NCBI RefSeq assembly: GCF_003600155.1
Contig: NZ_QWLD01000040.1
Span: 402,477-466,476 of the forward strand
Length of the DNA stretch: 64,000 bases
Origin: Nesterenkonia muleiensis
GTDB lineage: Bacteria > Actinomycetota > Actinomycetes > Actinomycetales > Micrococcaceae
Direction: 5' to 3'
In this document: in pieces, positions 26,256 through 37,732 of the stretch
Layout: the number at the start of each line of letters is the position of its first letter
Position numbering within the stretch: position 1 is the stretch's first letter
Notes under the pieces: model-generated
The model's database searches: none
What the model saw: only the letters and a program-made list of their open reading frames with translations
Told to the model about the DNA's origin: nothing
Translations under genes and position numbers: made by a program

Positions 26256-26650
26256 TCGCCAGCAGGATTCAGGTGCGAGACCGCGAGCTGGCCGTTGCGG
26301 GAGTCGAGGTAGTACAGCTGGGCGACTACGGGCACGTCGGATTCGACGACCAGTCCGTAGGGCTTATCCAGTGCAGGGGCCTGAGGGTCGATCAGGTCAT
26401 TGATCCTCTGGTGCTTGACCCGCTGTGGCTCTACCAGCACCTCATAGGGGCCCACGGGGTCAGTGTCTTCGTAGTAGAACGTCAGTCTGGCGCATGCCCC
26501 TTGCCCTGAGGTATTGAGCAGGCACAGCGTATTGCGGCTGGTGAAATCCGGCTCCTGTCCGGTGCTCGCGGATGGAACGAATCCGGCGGAGAAGACCCAG
26601 GTCCTGCGGCCCAGGCCGGAGCCGTCGTGGTTCCTGCCAAAAATGCTCAT
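26252..26650 (-). CDS. Sensory-rhodopsin-transducer-like (ASRT family) protein
   Basis: A 132-residue soluble beta-rich protein of the ASRT family. Family-like segments are RRTWVFSAGFVPSAS, EPDFTSRNTLCLLNTS, LTFYYEDTDPVGPY, VEPQRVKHQRINDL and VVAQLYYLDSRN; these align along the whole length with the Anabaena sensory rhodopsin transducer as I remember it. No rhodopsin gene is in the window. The superfamily has been proposed to be small-molecule (probably sugar) binding. Its ATG shares one base with the lactone-oxidase stop and its stop overlaps the transporter start, which argues for a role in the same pathway. Confidence 0.8.
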   Translation of the reverse strand: MSIFGRNHDGSGLGRRTWVFSAGFVPSASTGQEPDFTSRNTLCLLNTSGQGACARLTFYYEDTDPVGPYEVLVEPQRVKHQRINDLIDPQAPALDKPYGLVVESDVPVVAQLYYLDSRNGQLAVSHLNPAGE

Positions 26651-27861
26651 CAGCTCTCCTCCCCCAGCAGCTCATGCAGGTAGTCGTTCATGAAGATGCT
26701 ATCGGGGTCCAGCTGACGGCGGATGCGCCGGAAGCCGTCCCAGTCGGGATAGAGCCTAGCAAGCTCGTATGCTGTCAGCCGGTGCTTCTTGCCCCAGTGG
26801 GGCCGTCCGCCGAACTCCCAGTAGATCGGCTCGATGTCCTCGAAATACTCCTGATACGGCAGCGTAGTGTTCTGCAGCAGTGCGATGGTCATGGTCGGCC
26901 GCCCCTGGGCGTTGGAGAGCATGGCCTGATCCGGCGCGATAGTGCGCACCAGAACCCGCCAGCCCACCTGCGCGCGGTGCTTGGCCTTGATCCGCTCACG
27001 GACCTGTCGGAAGGCCGTGAGCTCCTGGTCGAAGGGGAGCATGTACTCCATCTCTTCGAACGGCAGATGCCGGTCATTGGGAATGATTTGGTAGTTCGGC
27101 CCAACGGTCTCTGTCTTCAGACGGCTGTGTGGCTGGCCTTCTGGGGTGAGAACGGGTTCCTCCCCGGGCTTGTTCAACATACGGATCTGAGCCAGGTCAC
27201 TGCGTGGATACCAGTAGAAGTCCATACTGCGGTTGGACTCCACCAGCTCTGCATAGTTCTCCAGCACCCAGTCGATATGGGTGATCCAGTTCTGCCTGTG
27301 GAGGTGGTGGGCCTCCTCCACCCGAAGGGTCAGCGAGGTAAAGATGCCCAGCGCGCCGAGCGAGACCTGGGCGGCACGAAGAAGATCATGCTGCTCTCCC
27401 TGACTGGCATCGACGCCGAAGGCCACTTCCTCCCCCAGTCCGTTCACCAGGGTTCCGCCGATCACTGTGGAGGAAAGGTTGCCCAGAGTCATGCCCGATC
27501 CGTGGGTGCCGGTGGAGACCGCACCGGCGATGGACTGATAGTCCACGTCGCCGAGATTCTCCATGGCGAGCCCATACTGGGCCAACTGCTCCCCCAGGTC
27601 GCGCAGCCCCGTGCCGGGCCGCACTCTGGCCCACCCGGCATCGGCATCGGCGGCCATCAGCCCGGACATCCTCTCCAGGGAGACCACGGTACCGTCAGTG
27701 ACAAAAATCGGCATGGAGGAATGCCCGGAGCCTACCGGGCGGAGAGTACTGTCGCGGGCGCGAGCCTTTTTCACCAGCCTGGCCACCTGGCTGGTGTTCC
27801 TCGGCCTCGCTATCTCACCAGGGGTGAAACTTACCGAACCGGACCAGTTGGTGTATGACAC
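26650..27861 (-). CDS. D-arabinono-1,4-lactone oxidase-type FAD enzyme
   Basis: A 403-residue VAO-family aldonolactone oxidoreductase. The FAD-binding domain opens with ARPRNTSQVARLVKKAR, then VGSGHSSMPIFVTDG and QSIAGAVSTGTHGSG. The C-terminal ALO domain has the substrate motif GGRPHWGKKH and ends MNDYLHELLG. Such enzymes oxidise aldonolactones or alditols with FAD and oxygen. The GTG at 27861 follows GAGGAG at 5 bases; the frame extends 42 codons upstream into the previous gene. It begins 10 bases after the SDR-fusion stop. The true substrate (galactono-, gulono-, arabinono-lactone or a polyol such as xylitol) is not readable. Confidence 0.86.
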   Translation of the reverse strand: MSYTNWSGSVSFTPGEIARPRNTSQVARLVKKARARDSTLRPVGSGHSSMPIFVTDGTVVSLERMSGLMAADADAGWARVRPGTGLRDLGEQLAQYGLAMENLGDVDYQSIAGAVSTGTHGSGMTLGNLSSTVIGGTLVNGLGEEVAFGVDASQGEQHDLLRAAQVSLGALGIFTSLTLRVEEAHHLHRQNWITHIDWVLENYAELVESNRSMDFYWYPRSDLAQIRMLNKPGEEPVLTPEGQPHSRLKTETVGPNYQIIPNDRHLPFEEMEYMLPFDQELTAFRQVRERIKAKHRAQVGWRVLVRTIAPDQAMLSNAQGRPTMTIALLQNTTLPYQEYFEDIEPIYWEFGGRPHWGKKHRLTAYELARLYPDWDGFRRIRRQLDPDSIFMNDYLHELLGEES

Positions 27862-27871
27862 GTTCACTCCT

Positions 27872-29470
27872 CTACAGCTGCGGTGTGAGGGTCTCTTGGC
27901 CTGTGCGGAATGCTCGCTGCCGGGCATAGGTGTGGACCTCGTGGAGGATCTCACGCTGCTCATCGGCAGCGTCGATGAGCTCATCAAAGACTCCGCGGGG
28001 TACTCCCAGCTGTTCTGCGTAGTCAGAGAGCACCTCCCACCCCTGGCGTTTGGCGGTGATCGCAGCGATCATGAGCTCTGCCTCCAGCACCAGCGCTGAG
28101 GGGGAACGTTTCAAGGGCCGGCGTGCGTAGGGCTTCAGCCGGGCGACCTTCTCCCCCACCCAGAACAGCGGAGCGGCCACAGCCGGGCGCGGGAACCCCT
28201 GGCGCTGCATGAGTGCGGAGAGCCACTGGTGCTCTGAGCCGATGGTCTCAGCCACCTGGGCCAACTGCGGGTAGACCGGAGTGTCCACGAACGCCTCAGC
28301 CATCGCGGAGATGCGCTCGACGCCTGCGGTGGCGCCAGCCAGGTGGTCAGCCATATATCCGCGCAACAGCGTGGAGTCGACATCATCGGCAAGCATGTGG
28401 TCCTCATCCGGCAGCCGGTGGGACCAGTGTCCGGGTTCACCGCGTGGCCGCATAGGTGCTGAGCTGCGCCCAGCGCCAGAGCTCAGGCCATTGATCAGCT
28501 CCTCCAGCGCCTCGGCAGCGGTGACACGGGGTTCCCATCCCAGTTCTGTCTTCGCCCGGGTGGTGTCCATGACCGGCGCATGCTGGGCCATCTCCAACCA
28601 CCCTTCGTCCATAGGCAGCAGATGCGCTCGGTGTGCAGCCTTGACCAGTGGCTTCAACGGGGAGAACGGAACCGGCACATACGTTTTGCCTGAGTCACGC
28701 CCAGTGACGACCTGGGCGATTGCCTCTGCGGTAAGCAGGTCATCGGCGGCGATGTTGAAAGCTCCGCGGGCACCACGAATAACGGCCTCGGCGAAAGCAG
28801 CGGCGGCGTCCAGGGAGTGGACCGCCTGAAGACGGAGTCCGTGGGGCACCGGAATCACCGGTGGGCGGATCTTTTCCAGCAACTGCACCGGTGCCAGTGA
28901 ACCGACGAAGTAGCGCTGGATCTCAGCGCCGGCATCGGACTGGAACATCAGTCCCGGGCGCAGACGGGCCAGGCTGATCTCCGGATGGAGCGCCTCGAAT
29001 TCGTCCATCACCCGCTCCTGGGCGGACTTGTCCTGGCTGTAGTGGGAGCCGGCAATGCCGTCGATCCCCCAGGTCTCGTCCCGGGCGGCGTCGTCGTCCA
29101 CCGGTGAATAGGCGCCTACGGAGGAGGCCACCGCGATTCGCGGCACAGAGGCCTCAGCGGCGGCCTGGAGCACATGCTTGGTGCCATCGACATTGACTCT
29201 GCGCAGCAGCTCACGTTTGTCATTGGGCTGGATGAGCCAGGCCAAGTGGATGACAGCGTCTGCACCGGCGAAATGCTCAGCCAGAGTCTGGACCGACTCC
29301 GGGAACTGCACATCAGCAGTGGCCCAGTCAGCGTGGCGATAAGGCTCGGCGTCCGCCTCGGGCACCCGACGGGCGATCCCGAGCACGGAGCTGACCTCAT
29401 CACGGGAGGCCAGCTCTCTCAGCAGAGCGGTTCCGATATTTCCAGTGGCTCCAACAACGGCAACACGCAT
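27872..29470 (-). CDS. SDR (NAD-dependent epimerase-like) protein fused to a C-terminal helical domain
   Basis: A 532-residue protein. The first ~320 residues are an extended SDR: MRVAVVGATGNIGTALLREL (NAD-binding), HLAWLIQP, NVDGTKHVL, and a Ser plus YSQDKSA active-site motif of the Y-x3-K type. After a polar linker with PMRPRGEPGHW, the last ~180 residues form a helical domain (AGATAGVERISAMAEAFVDT to QREILHEVHTYARQRAF) that I do not recognise. The ATG at 29470 has GGAGGAA 9 bases upstream; a TTG at 29488 is the alternative. It is the first gene of the operon running down to 25287. Confidence 0.75.
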   Translation of the reverse strand: MRVAVVGATGNIGTALLRELASRDEVSSVLGIARRVPEADAEPYRHADWATADVQFPESVQTLAEHFAGADAVIHLAWLIQPNDKRELLRRVNVDGTKHVLQAAAEASVPRIAVASSVGAYSPVDDDAARDETWGIDGIAGSHYSQDKSAQERVMDEFEALHPEISLARLRPGLMFQSDAGAEIQRYFVGSLAPVQLLEKIRPPVIPVPHGLRLQAVHSLDAAAAFAEAVIRGARGAFNIAADDLLTAEAIAQVVTGRDSGKTYVPVPFSPLKPLVKAAHRAHLLPMDEGWLEMAQHAPVMDTTRAKTELGWEPRVTAAEALEELINGLSSGAGRSSAPMRPRGEPGHWSHRLPDEDHMLADDVDSTLLRGYMADHLAGATAGVERISAMAEAFVDTPVYPQLAQVAETIGSEHQWLSALMQRQGFPRPAVAAPLFWVGEKVARLKPYARRPLKRSPSALVLEAELMIAAITAKRQGWEVLSDYAEQLGVPRGVFDELIDAADEQREILHEVHTYARQRAFRTGQETLTPQL

Positions 29471-29629
29471 ATCGACCAATTCCTCCAAAAGACCTCATTC
29501 AACCTTGCGTGCTTCTCAGCAGATCATATTGGGCTGGAACTTTCCAGGACACTCGCTGAACATCAGAGCACACTGCCCCAACGGATCCCAGCCGGCTGGA
29601 AGCGTCTCCGGAGCCAGAGTTAGGCTGTA

Positions 29630-29658
29630 TTGATATCGAAACTGTGTTCGAATACGAT
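29630..29658 (+). promoter_or_regulatory. SOS (LexA) box within the DUF6504-dnaE2 promoter
   Basis: TTGATA (29630-29635) and TACGAT (29653-29658) are spaced by 17 bases. Between them lies TCGAAACTGTGTTCGA (29636-29651), which matches the Gram-positive/actinobacterial LexA consensus TCGAACN4GTTCGA at 11 of the 12 fixed positions. Repression between -35 and -10 is the classic SOS arrangement. It implies DNA-damage induction of the downstream operon. Confidence 0.82.
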
Positions 29659-29705
29659 GGGTGAGCTTCCCATCAGGTTCGCGCCATGTATTCAAGGAGC
29701 CTGAG

Positions 29706-30032
29706 ATGACTTTGACCGCAGGACTGACCGAAGCGGTGGAGGTGGTCACCGATGATCACGGCTGCCCGGTCCACTTATGGTGGCAGAACCGGGGGTACGA
29801 CGTCGTGGCCGAACCGGTCCGCTGGTTCGCCCGCCGCCGCTGGTGGATAGAGGAGGCCCGCGCTGAACGTGGGCGAGCCGGACTGGTGGCCCAGGAGATC
29901 TGGCGGATTCAGATTCAGGATCCACAGACCGCCTCCCGCAGCACTGTGGATGTGGGCCGAAGCCTTCCCGCTGACCGTTGGCGGCTGCTGCGCATTCATG
30001 AGGTCCCGGCGGAGCCTGAGGAGGTGGAGTGA
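29706..30032 (+). CDS. DUF6504-family protein of the mutasome operon
   Basis: A 108-residue protein rich in Trp and Arg (PVHLWWQNRGYDVV, RWFARRRWWIEEARAERG, IWRIQIQDP, DRWRLLRIHEVP). It is of the short type usually found beside imuB and dnaE2 in actinobacteria. Function is unknown, presumably auxiliary to translesion synthesis. AAGGAG stands 6 bases before the ATG. Its stop overlaps the GTG of dnaE2 by 4 bases, and both follow the LexA-box promoter. Confidence 0.75.
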   Translation: MTLTAGLTEAVEVVTDDHGCPVHLWWQNRGYDVVAEPVRWFARRRWWIEEARAERGRAGLVAQEIWRIQIQDPQTASRSTVDVGRSLPADRWRLLRIHEVPAEPEEVE

Positions 30033-33000
30033 CCTTCACCCACCTGCATGTGGCCAGCAGCTTCTCCAGCCACTACGGAACTGCCACTCCGGCCGAGCTT
30101 GCAGCGGCTGCCGCCGCCTCTGGTGCAGAAGCACTGGCGTTGACCGACCGGGATGGGCTCTATGGAGCCATCCAGCACGTCGCCGCCTGCGCTGAGCACG
30201 GTGTGACTCCCCTCCTGGGCGCTGATCTCGCCGTAGCCGGGTATGGCCGGGTCACGGTGCTGGCCCACGGCAGCGCCGATGGTTACACGGCGCTCTGCCG
30301 AGCAGTGTCGGCAGCCCATAGGGGCACTTCGGCAACCGGGTCCAGTCCCGATCCTCAGCTGAGCCGGGAGACACTCGCCCAGTATGTGCGTGGCGCACAG
30401 GCATCATCCTGCCGGCTGTTTGTCCTGCTGGGCCCTGAGTCCGACGTCGGTCTGGCCGCTGCGGCACGCCGCTACCGCGCTGCCCGCACTGCACTGAGAC
30501 AGTGGCGGCAGGCACTGGGAGAAGCGGTGTATGTTGAGCTGGTCACCCATCTGGCCCCGCCCGGGGAGAGGCTGTCCACCGCTCACGCCGCACGGATGCT
30601 CTCGGTGGCCGAGACCTGCCGGACACCTTCAGTGCTGACCAACGCCGTACGGCTGTGCGCGGCGGAGCAGGCGGCCACCGCGGATGTGCTCGACGCCGTA
30701 CGAGTGCTCAGCGACCTGAACTCGGCTCCGCTGCAGCCCAATGACCAGGGGTGGCTGAAACCTCCTGATCAGATGAGGCGTATCGCCGAGGAGATCAGTG
30801 CGGTCAGCACCTCCTCAGCGAATGCTGCCCAGATCCTGACCGCCACCGCGGAACTGGCCGCAGCATGCCGGCTGAACCCGGCACAGCATATGAGCTATGG
30901 ATCACCGAAGATCCCCGAGGCCAGCGTGATCGGAGTCCAGGGCTCGGCCGAGGCGGAGCTGCGCCTGCGCTGTGAACAGGGGTTGGGCGAAAGGCTGGAG
31001 GAGCCTGAGGTGCACAGGCGGCTGGAACATGAGCTGGCCATCATCGCTGACCTGGGCTTCGCCGGGTATTTCCTCACTGTCGCTGAAGTCGCTGATCTGA
31101 TCACAGGGCTTGGCGTACGCTGCGCGGCCCGTGGTTCAGGGGTGTCCTCGCTGGTGGTGCACGCACTGGGGATCAGCCCCATCGACCCGCTGGCCCATGG
31201 GCTGATCTTCGAGCGGTTTCTCTCCCGGCAGCGGACCACTCTGCCGGATATCGACCTTGACGTCGAGTCAGCCCGCCGCCACGAGATCTACCGGAAGATC
31301 TTTGAACGCTTCGGTGCCCAGCGGGTGACTCTGATGAGTATGCAGAATGCCTACCGCATCCGCGGAGCGCTCCGCGACGCCGGGATGGCGCTGGGGATGC
31401 CTGCCGAGGAAATCGACCAGCTTGCTGACATCATGTGGCGTTTCCCGGCCTGCGAATTTCGCCAGGCTCTGGAGAGCAAGCCTGAGCTCAAGCAGCTGGC
31501 GGAGCGTCTCAACGCTGAGCGCCTCTCCGGCCGCGCCCAGCTTGATCTGCTGGTGGATCTCACTGAACGGCTCGACCGGCTCCCCCGGCACATCGCCACC
31601 CACCCCTGCGGAGTGATCCTGGGTGATAAGAACCTGCTCAACCTGACCCCGGTCCAGCCCAGCGGGGTCACCGGACTGCCGATGAGCCAATTCGGCAAAG
31701 ATGACATGGACCCTGCAGGATTCATCAAGCTGGACATCCTCGGAGTCCGGATGCAGTCGGCCATCGCGCACTGCCTCGAAGAGGTCGAGCGCACCACCGG
31801 GCAGCGTATTGACTTAGATGCGATTGACGATGAGGACAAGCCCACTTTCGACCTCATCCGATCCACCAACACCCTGGGGTGCTTCCAGATCGAGTCGCCC
31901 GGCCAACGCGAGCTGGTCGGCAAGCTGGTGCCCCAGACCTTTGAAGACCTGATCGTAGACATCTCGCTCTTCCGCCCCGGCCCGATGGGTGCGGGCATGG
32001 TGCGCCCCTATTTGGAGCGTCGGCATGAGTTCGAACCGGTCCGGTACCTGCATCCCAGCCTCACACCCATCCTTGAGGAGACCCTGGGTGTGGTGATCTA
32101 TCACGAACAGGTGCTGCGGATCTTCTGCACCATGACCGGCTGCGGGCTCGATGAGGCCGATGGGCTTCGCCGGGGTCTGTCGGAAGGGGACCGCATAGCC
32201 GGCATCGAGAGGTTTTTCCGTGCCGAAGCCGCCGAGCACGGCTATTCCCAGGAGGTGATCGATGAGATCTGGCGGCAGCTGGTCAGCTTCGGCTCCTTCG
32301 GCTTCTGCAAAGCGCATGCGGTGGCATTTGCGGTGCCGACCTATCAGTCTGCGTGGCTGAAGGCCCACCACCCTGCAGCTTTCATGGCCGGTCTGTTCGA
32401 GCATGATCCGGGAATGTACCCGCTGCGTCTTCTGGTGGCCGAGGCACGCCGGCTGGGTATCCCGGTGCTGCCGATGGACGTCAACCGCTCCACCGGTCAC
32501 TACCGGCTGGAAGAGTTGACGACGACGCCTCAGGCGGGACAACCGGCTTGGGGGATCCGTATGGCCCTGACCACTCTGAAAAAAATATCTGCTGCAGAGA
32601 TCCGGCGGATCGAACGTGAGCAGCCTTTTGACTCCCTGGCCGATGTGCGGGACCGGGCCACACCGCGCAGCTCTACGCTGAAGGCACTGGCCCAGGTTGG
32701 TGCGCTGGACTCCTTCTTGCCCGAGGGCACAGGCCGTCACCGCCGTCATGATCTGTACGCCTGGATCGAACGCAGCGGGCGACTGCGCGCCAAACAACCA
32801 CCGCCCCCTCAGGTGCACGGGCAGCTCGCGCTGCCGCTGGCTGACACTGAGATCAGTCAGCTTCCTGCCGTACTGCCCGGGCCCACTGATACCGAGGTGA
32901 TCTCCACCGAGATGGCACTGACCACAGTTGACTCCTCCGGTCATGTGATGAGCCTCTACCGCGAGCAGCTGGATGCTGCGGGGTTGACTTATGCTGAAAA

Positions 33001-33283
33001 ACTGCTGCAGCAGCGCAGTGGGGCGCTGGTCAGGGTGGCTGGCATCCGGGTGGCCACTCAGACTCCACCGATGGTCTCCGGCAAAAGGGTGGTGTTCATT
33101 TCGCTGGACGATGGTACCGGCCTGGTGGACCTCTCCTTCTTCGAGGAGGGCCAGGCCAATACCGGTGAAATCCTCTTCACTGCCAGGATGATCATGGCAG
33201 AGGGAACCATCCGCCGCACCGGCCCCCGTGCAGTGACTGTCCAGGCCACCCGCGCCTGGGATATGGACGACGTCTCTCGTTAA
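30029..33283 (+). CDS. dnaE2: Error-prone DNA polymerase III alpha subunit DnaE2
   Basis: A 1084-residue C-family polymerase of the damage-inducible DnaE2/ImuC class. The N-terminal PHP domain opens FTHLHVASSFSSHYG and has ALALTDRDGLYGA. The polymerase palm carries the catalytic aspartates in LPDIDLDVE (about 407-414), followed by RGSGVSSLV-type and GFCKAHAVAFA motifs. A C-terminal OB-type segment (LVRVAGIRVATQTPPM) is present. Length and SOS promoter distinguish it from replicative DnaE1 (about 1180 residues). Its usual partners imuA' and imuB are not in the window. Expected role: translesion synthesis and induced mutagenesis. Confidence 0.9.
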   Translation: MTFTHLHVASSFSSHYGTATPAELAAAAAASGAEALALTDRDGLYGAIQHVAACAEHGVTPLLGADLAVAGYGRVTVLAHGSADGYTALCRAVSAAHRGTSATGSSPDPQLSRETLAQYVRGAQASSCRLFVLLGPESDVGLAAAARRYRAARTALRQWRQALGEAVYVELVTHLAPPGERLSTAHAARMLSVAETCRTPSVLTNAVRLCAAEQAATADVLDAVRVLSDLNSAPLQPNDQGWLKPPDQMRRIAEEISAVSTSSANAAQILTATAELAAACRLNPAQHMSYGSPKIPEASVIGVQGSAEAELRLRCEQGLGERLEEPEVHRRLEHELAIIADLGFAGYFLTVAEVADLITGLGVRCAARGSGVSSLVVHALGISPIDPLAHGLIFERFLSRQRTTLPDIDLDVESARRHEIYRKIFERFGAQRVTLMSMQNAYRIRGALRDAGMALGMPAEEIDQLADIMWRFPACEFRQALESKPELKQLAERLNAERLSGRAQLDLLVDLTERLDRLPRHIATHPCGVILGDKNLLNLTPVQPSGVTGLPMSQFGKDDMDPAGFIKLDILGVRMQSAIAHCLEEVERTTGQRIDLDAIDDEDKPTFDLIRSTNTLGCFQIESPGQRELVGKLVPQTFEDLIVDISLFRPGPMGAGMVRPYLERRHEFEPVRYLHPSLTPILEETLGVVIYHEQVLRIFCTMTGCGLDEADGLRRGLSEGDRIAGIERFFRAEAAEHGYSQEVIDEIWRQLVSFGSFGFCKAHAVAFAVPTYQSAWLKAHHPAAFMAGLFEHDPGMYPLRLLVAEARRLGIPVLPMDVNRSTGHYRLEELTTTPQAGQPAWGIRMALTTLKKISAAEIRRIEREQPFDSLADVRDRATPRSSTLKALAQVGALDSFLPEGTGRHRRHDLYAWIERSGRLRAKQPPPPQVHGQLALPLADTEISQLPAVLPGPTDTEVISTEMALTTVDSSGHVMSLYREQLDAAGLTYAEKLLQQRSGALVRVAGIRVATQTPPMVSGKRVVFISLDDGTGLVDLSFFEEGQANTGEILFTARMIMAEGTIRRTGPRAVTVQATRAWDMDDVSR

Positions 33284-33287
33284 ACGC

Positions 33288-33323
33288 AGAAGTGGGCCGG
33301 TCTCTTTGACTCGGCCCACTTCT
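33288..33323. terminator. Bidirectional terminator between dnaE2 and aconitase
   Basis: AGAAGTGGGCCG (33288-33299) is the exact complement of CGGCCCACTTCT (33312-33323), giving a 12-bp perfect stem with a 12-base loop. It starts 5 bases after the dnaE2 stop and lies 33 bases beyond the convergent aconitase stop. A TCTCTT tract follows on the plus strand. It most likely ends both transcripts. Confidence 0.8.
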
Positions 33324-33355
33324 CTTGAGCAGCTGTGCTGACTACTTCATCCTGG

Positions 33356-36190
<2,835 letters not shown>

Positions 36191-36283
36191 GCTGAGACTC
36201 CTTAGTCTGGTTGGCGGGCTGACACAGCGCTTGGGTACGCGCTCATCACCAACTATCCTACTCATACTGCTGAGTCACTCAGC

Positions 36284-36299
36284 TTAGGTGAGACTCACC
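36284..36299. promoter_or_regulatory. IdeR/DtxR-like iron box upstream of aconitase
   Basis: TTAGGTGAGACTCACC contains AGGTnAGnCTnACC with every fixed position matched, and GGTGAG-A-CTCACC is a perfect palindrome. That is the core of the actinobacterial iron-repressor site. It lies between the aconitase start (94 bases away) and the methyltransferase stop (36314). Whether it represses or activates cannot be read, as the aconitase -10/-35 are not obvious (TAGGAT on the minus strand at 36260-36255 is a candidate -10). Confidence 0.6.
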
Positions 36300-36313
36300 G
36301 GATGGTCGCATGC

Positions 36314-37732
36314 TCATATGCGTTCAAACAGCGCGACAGATTCCATGTGATGGGTATTCGGATAGAGGTCCAGTAGGGACAGATCCTGAATCCCCCAGCC
36401 AAGTTCCCCCAGCGCTCTGGCGTCTCTGGCAAAAGAGGCGGGGTCACAGGAGACATAGATGATCCTGTGCGGGCCGGAAGCGCCGATCCCGGCCAGGACA
36501 CGCTCTGCGGCACCGGCACGAGGCGGGTCCAGCAGGACGACGTCACTGGCCTCCAGCCGGGAGGCGACCTTCTCTGCCGGAGCGTTGACCACCTCGACAC
36601 CGTCGAGGCCGTCGAAGAGCCGCTGAGCCGCAGCAGAAGTCCCGGCGGCTGCCTCCACGGAGAGCACCTGGCCGGCAGCACCGACCCGGGACGCGGCCCA
36701 GGCGGTGAACAGTCCGGCCCCGGCGTAGAGGTCAATGGCGGAGCCTCCCGGCTCCAGTGATGCCATGACGTCGACGGCGTCCACCAGCGCATGGGGCGCA
36801 CTGCGATGGATCTGCCAGAAGCCTTCAGCGGGAAGAGCCACGCTGTCCCGTCCGGCCACAGGAGTCGGGAGGGGCTCGCGGACCGTGCGCTGCCCGGTGA
36901 CTACCTGATAGTCCACCGTTGTCGGCTGCAGCTGACTGTACCGCCGGCCTCGCCGCCGCCTGCGCTCAGTGGTCGCGGCGATGATGACACCGCCTATCTC
37001 GGGTGAGGATCCGGCGTAGTCAGCTAGCTTTTTCCGCAGCTGAGCCTGGTCGGAGGCATTCTCTGTACCCGCTGTCCGCACCATCAGGGTGATGGGCCCC
37101 TCGCCTGCGGGCGCGACCACATCGACGGTCTCTGCCCCGCTGAAGTCCCAGGAGAAGATACCGGAAGCACCCACTGCCTCGACAGCCAGCGGCATAGACC
37201 GCAGCGCGATGAGGTCATGGGACCGATTCGGTTTCATCGCCAGCGAACCGCCGGCGACTCCGAAGCTGACCCTGGTGCGCCAATGCATGCCGGAGGCGTC
37301 GGACCCCGGAAGCTGCTCGACCGGAAGCTCGCCGTCGGGTCCCTGGCCAGGAATGTCCAAGGTGGAAACGTCGATGCCGCCGATCCGCTGCATCGTGTCC
37401 CGGAACACCTGCGACTTCAGCCGCCGCTGGTGGGCATCGGTGATGTGTCCGTAGTCGGCACCGCCGACCGGGATCTGTTCGTGATCGTAGGCACGCAGCG
37501 CATCAGCCTGCTTCCAGGGATGGCGGCGCCGGTGGTCGGAGGCGTCGATGACGTCAACCACATCAGCCCGCCAGAACCGCGAGGAGCTGCCGCCGTCGGT
37601 GACCACCGCGCGGACCGTTTCCCCCGGAATCGCATGCCGCAGGAAGATGACTCGCCCTTCATGCCGCGCCACACAGTGACCGCCGTGGGACATCGGTCCC
37701 ACCGTCAGCGTCAGCATGTGGGCCGAAGTCAT
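36314..37732 (-). CDS. Class I SAM-dependent RNA (uracil-5-)methyltransferase, TrmA/RlmD family
   Basis: A 472-residue methyltransferase. An N-terminal TRAM domain (VGPMSHGGHCVARHEGRVIF) is followed by a central domain. The Rossmann-fold methyltransferase then has IDLYAGAGLFTAWAA (motif I), VLLDPPRAGA (motif IV) and the catalytic cysteine in IIYVSCDPASFARDA. It should methylate C5 of a uridine in rRNA or tRNA. The three or four iron-sulfur cysteines seen in RlmD are not obvious. The ATG at 37732 overlaps the DUF3159 stop by 4 bases, so translation is coupled. Confidence 0.83.
   Translation of the reverse strand: MTSAHMLTLTVGPMSHGGHCVARHEGRVIFLRHAIPGETVRAVVTDGGSSSRFWRADVVDVIDASDHRRRHPWKQADALRAYDHEQIPVGGADYGHITDAHQRRLKSQVFRDTMQRIGGIDVSTLDIPGQGPDGELPVEQLPGSDASGMHWRTRVSFGVAGGSLAMKPNRSHDLIALRSMPLAVEAVGASGIFSWDFSGAETVDVVAPAGEGPITLMVRTAGTENASDQAQLRKKLADYAGSSPEIGGVIIAATTERRRRRGRRYSQLQPTTVDYQVVTGQRTVREPLPTPVAGRDSVALPAEGFWQIHRSAPHALVDAVDVMASLEPGGSAIDLYAGAGLFTAWAASRVGAAGQVLSVEAAAGTSAAAQRLFDGLDGVEVVNAPAEKVASRLEASDVVLLDPPRAGAAERVLAGIGASGPHRIIYVSCDPASFARDARALGELGWGIQDLSLLDLYPNTHHMESVALFERI

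Noticed and set aside
26252..26650. Light-sensing system based on the rhodopsin-transducer-like protein
   Set aside because: No opsin, chemoreceptor or photoreceptor gene is present in the window; ASRT-like proteins occur widely without rhodopsins.
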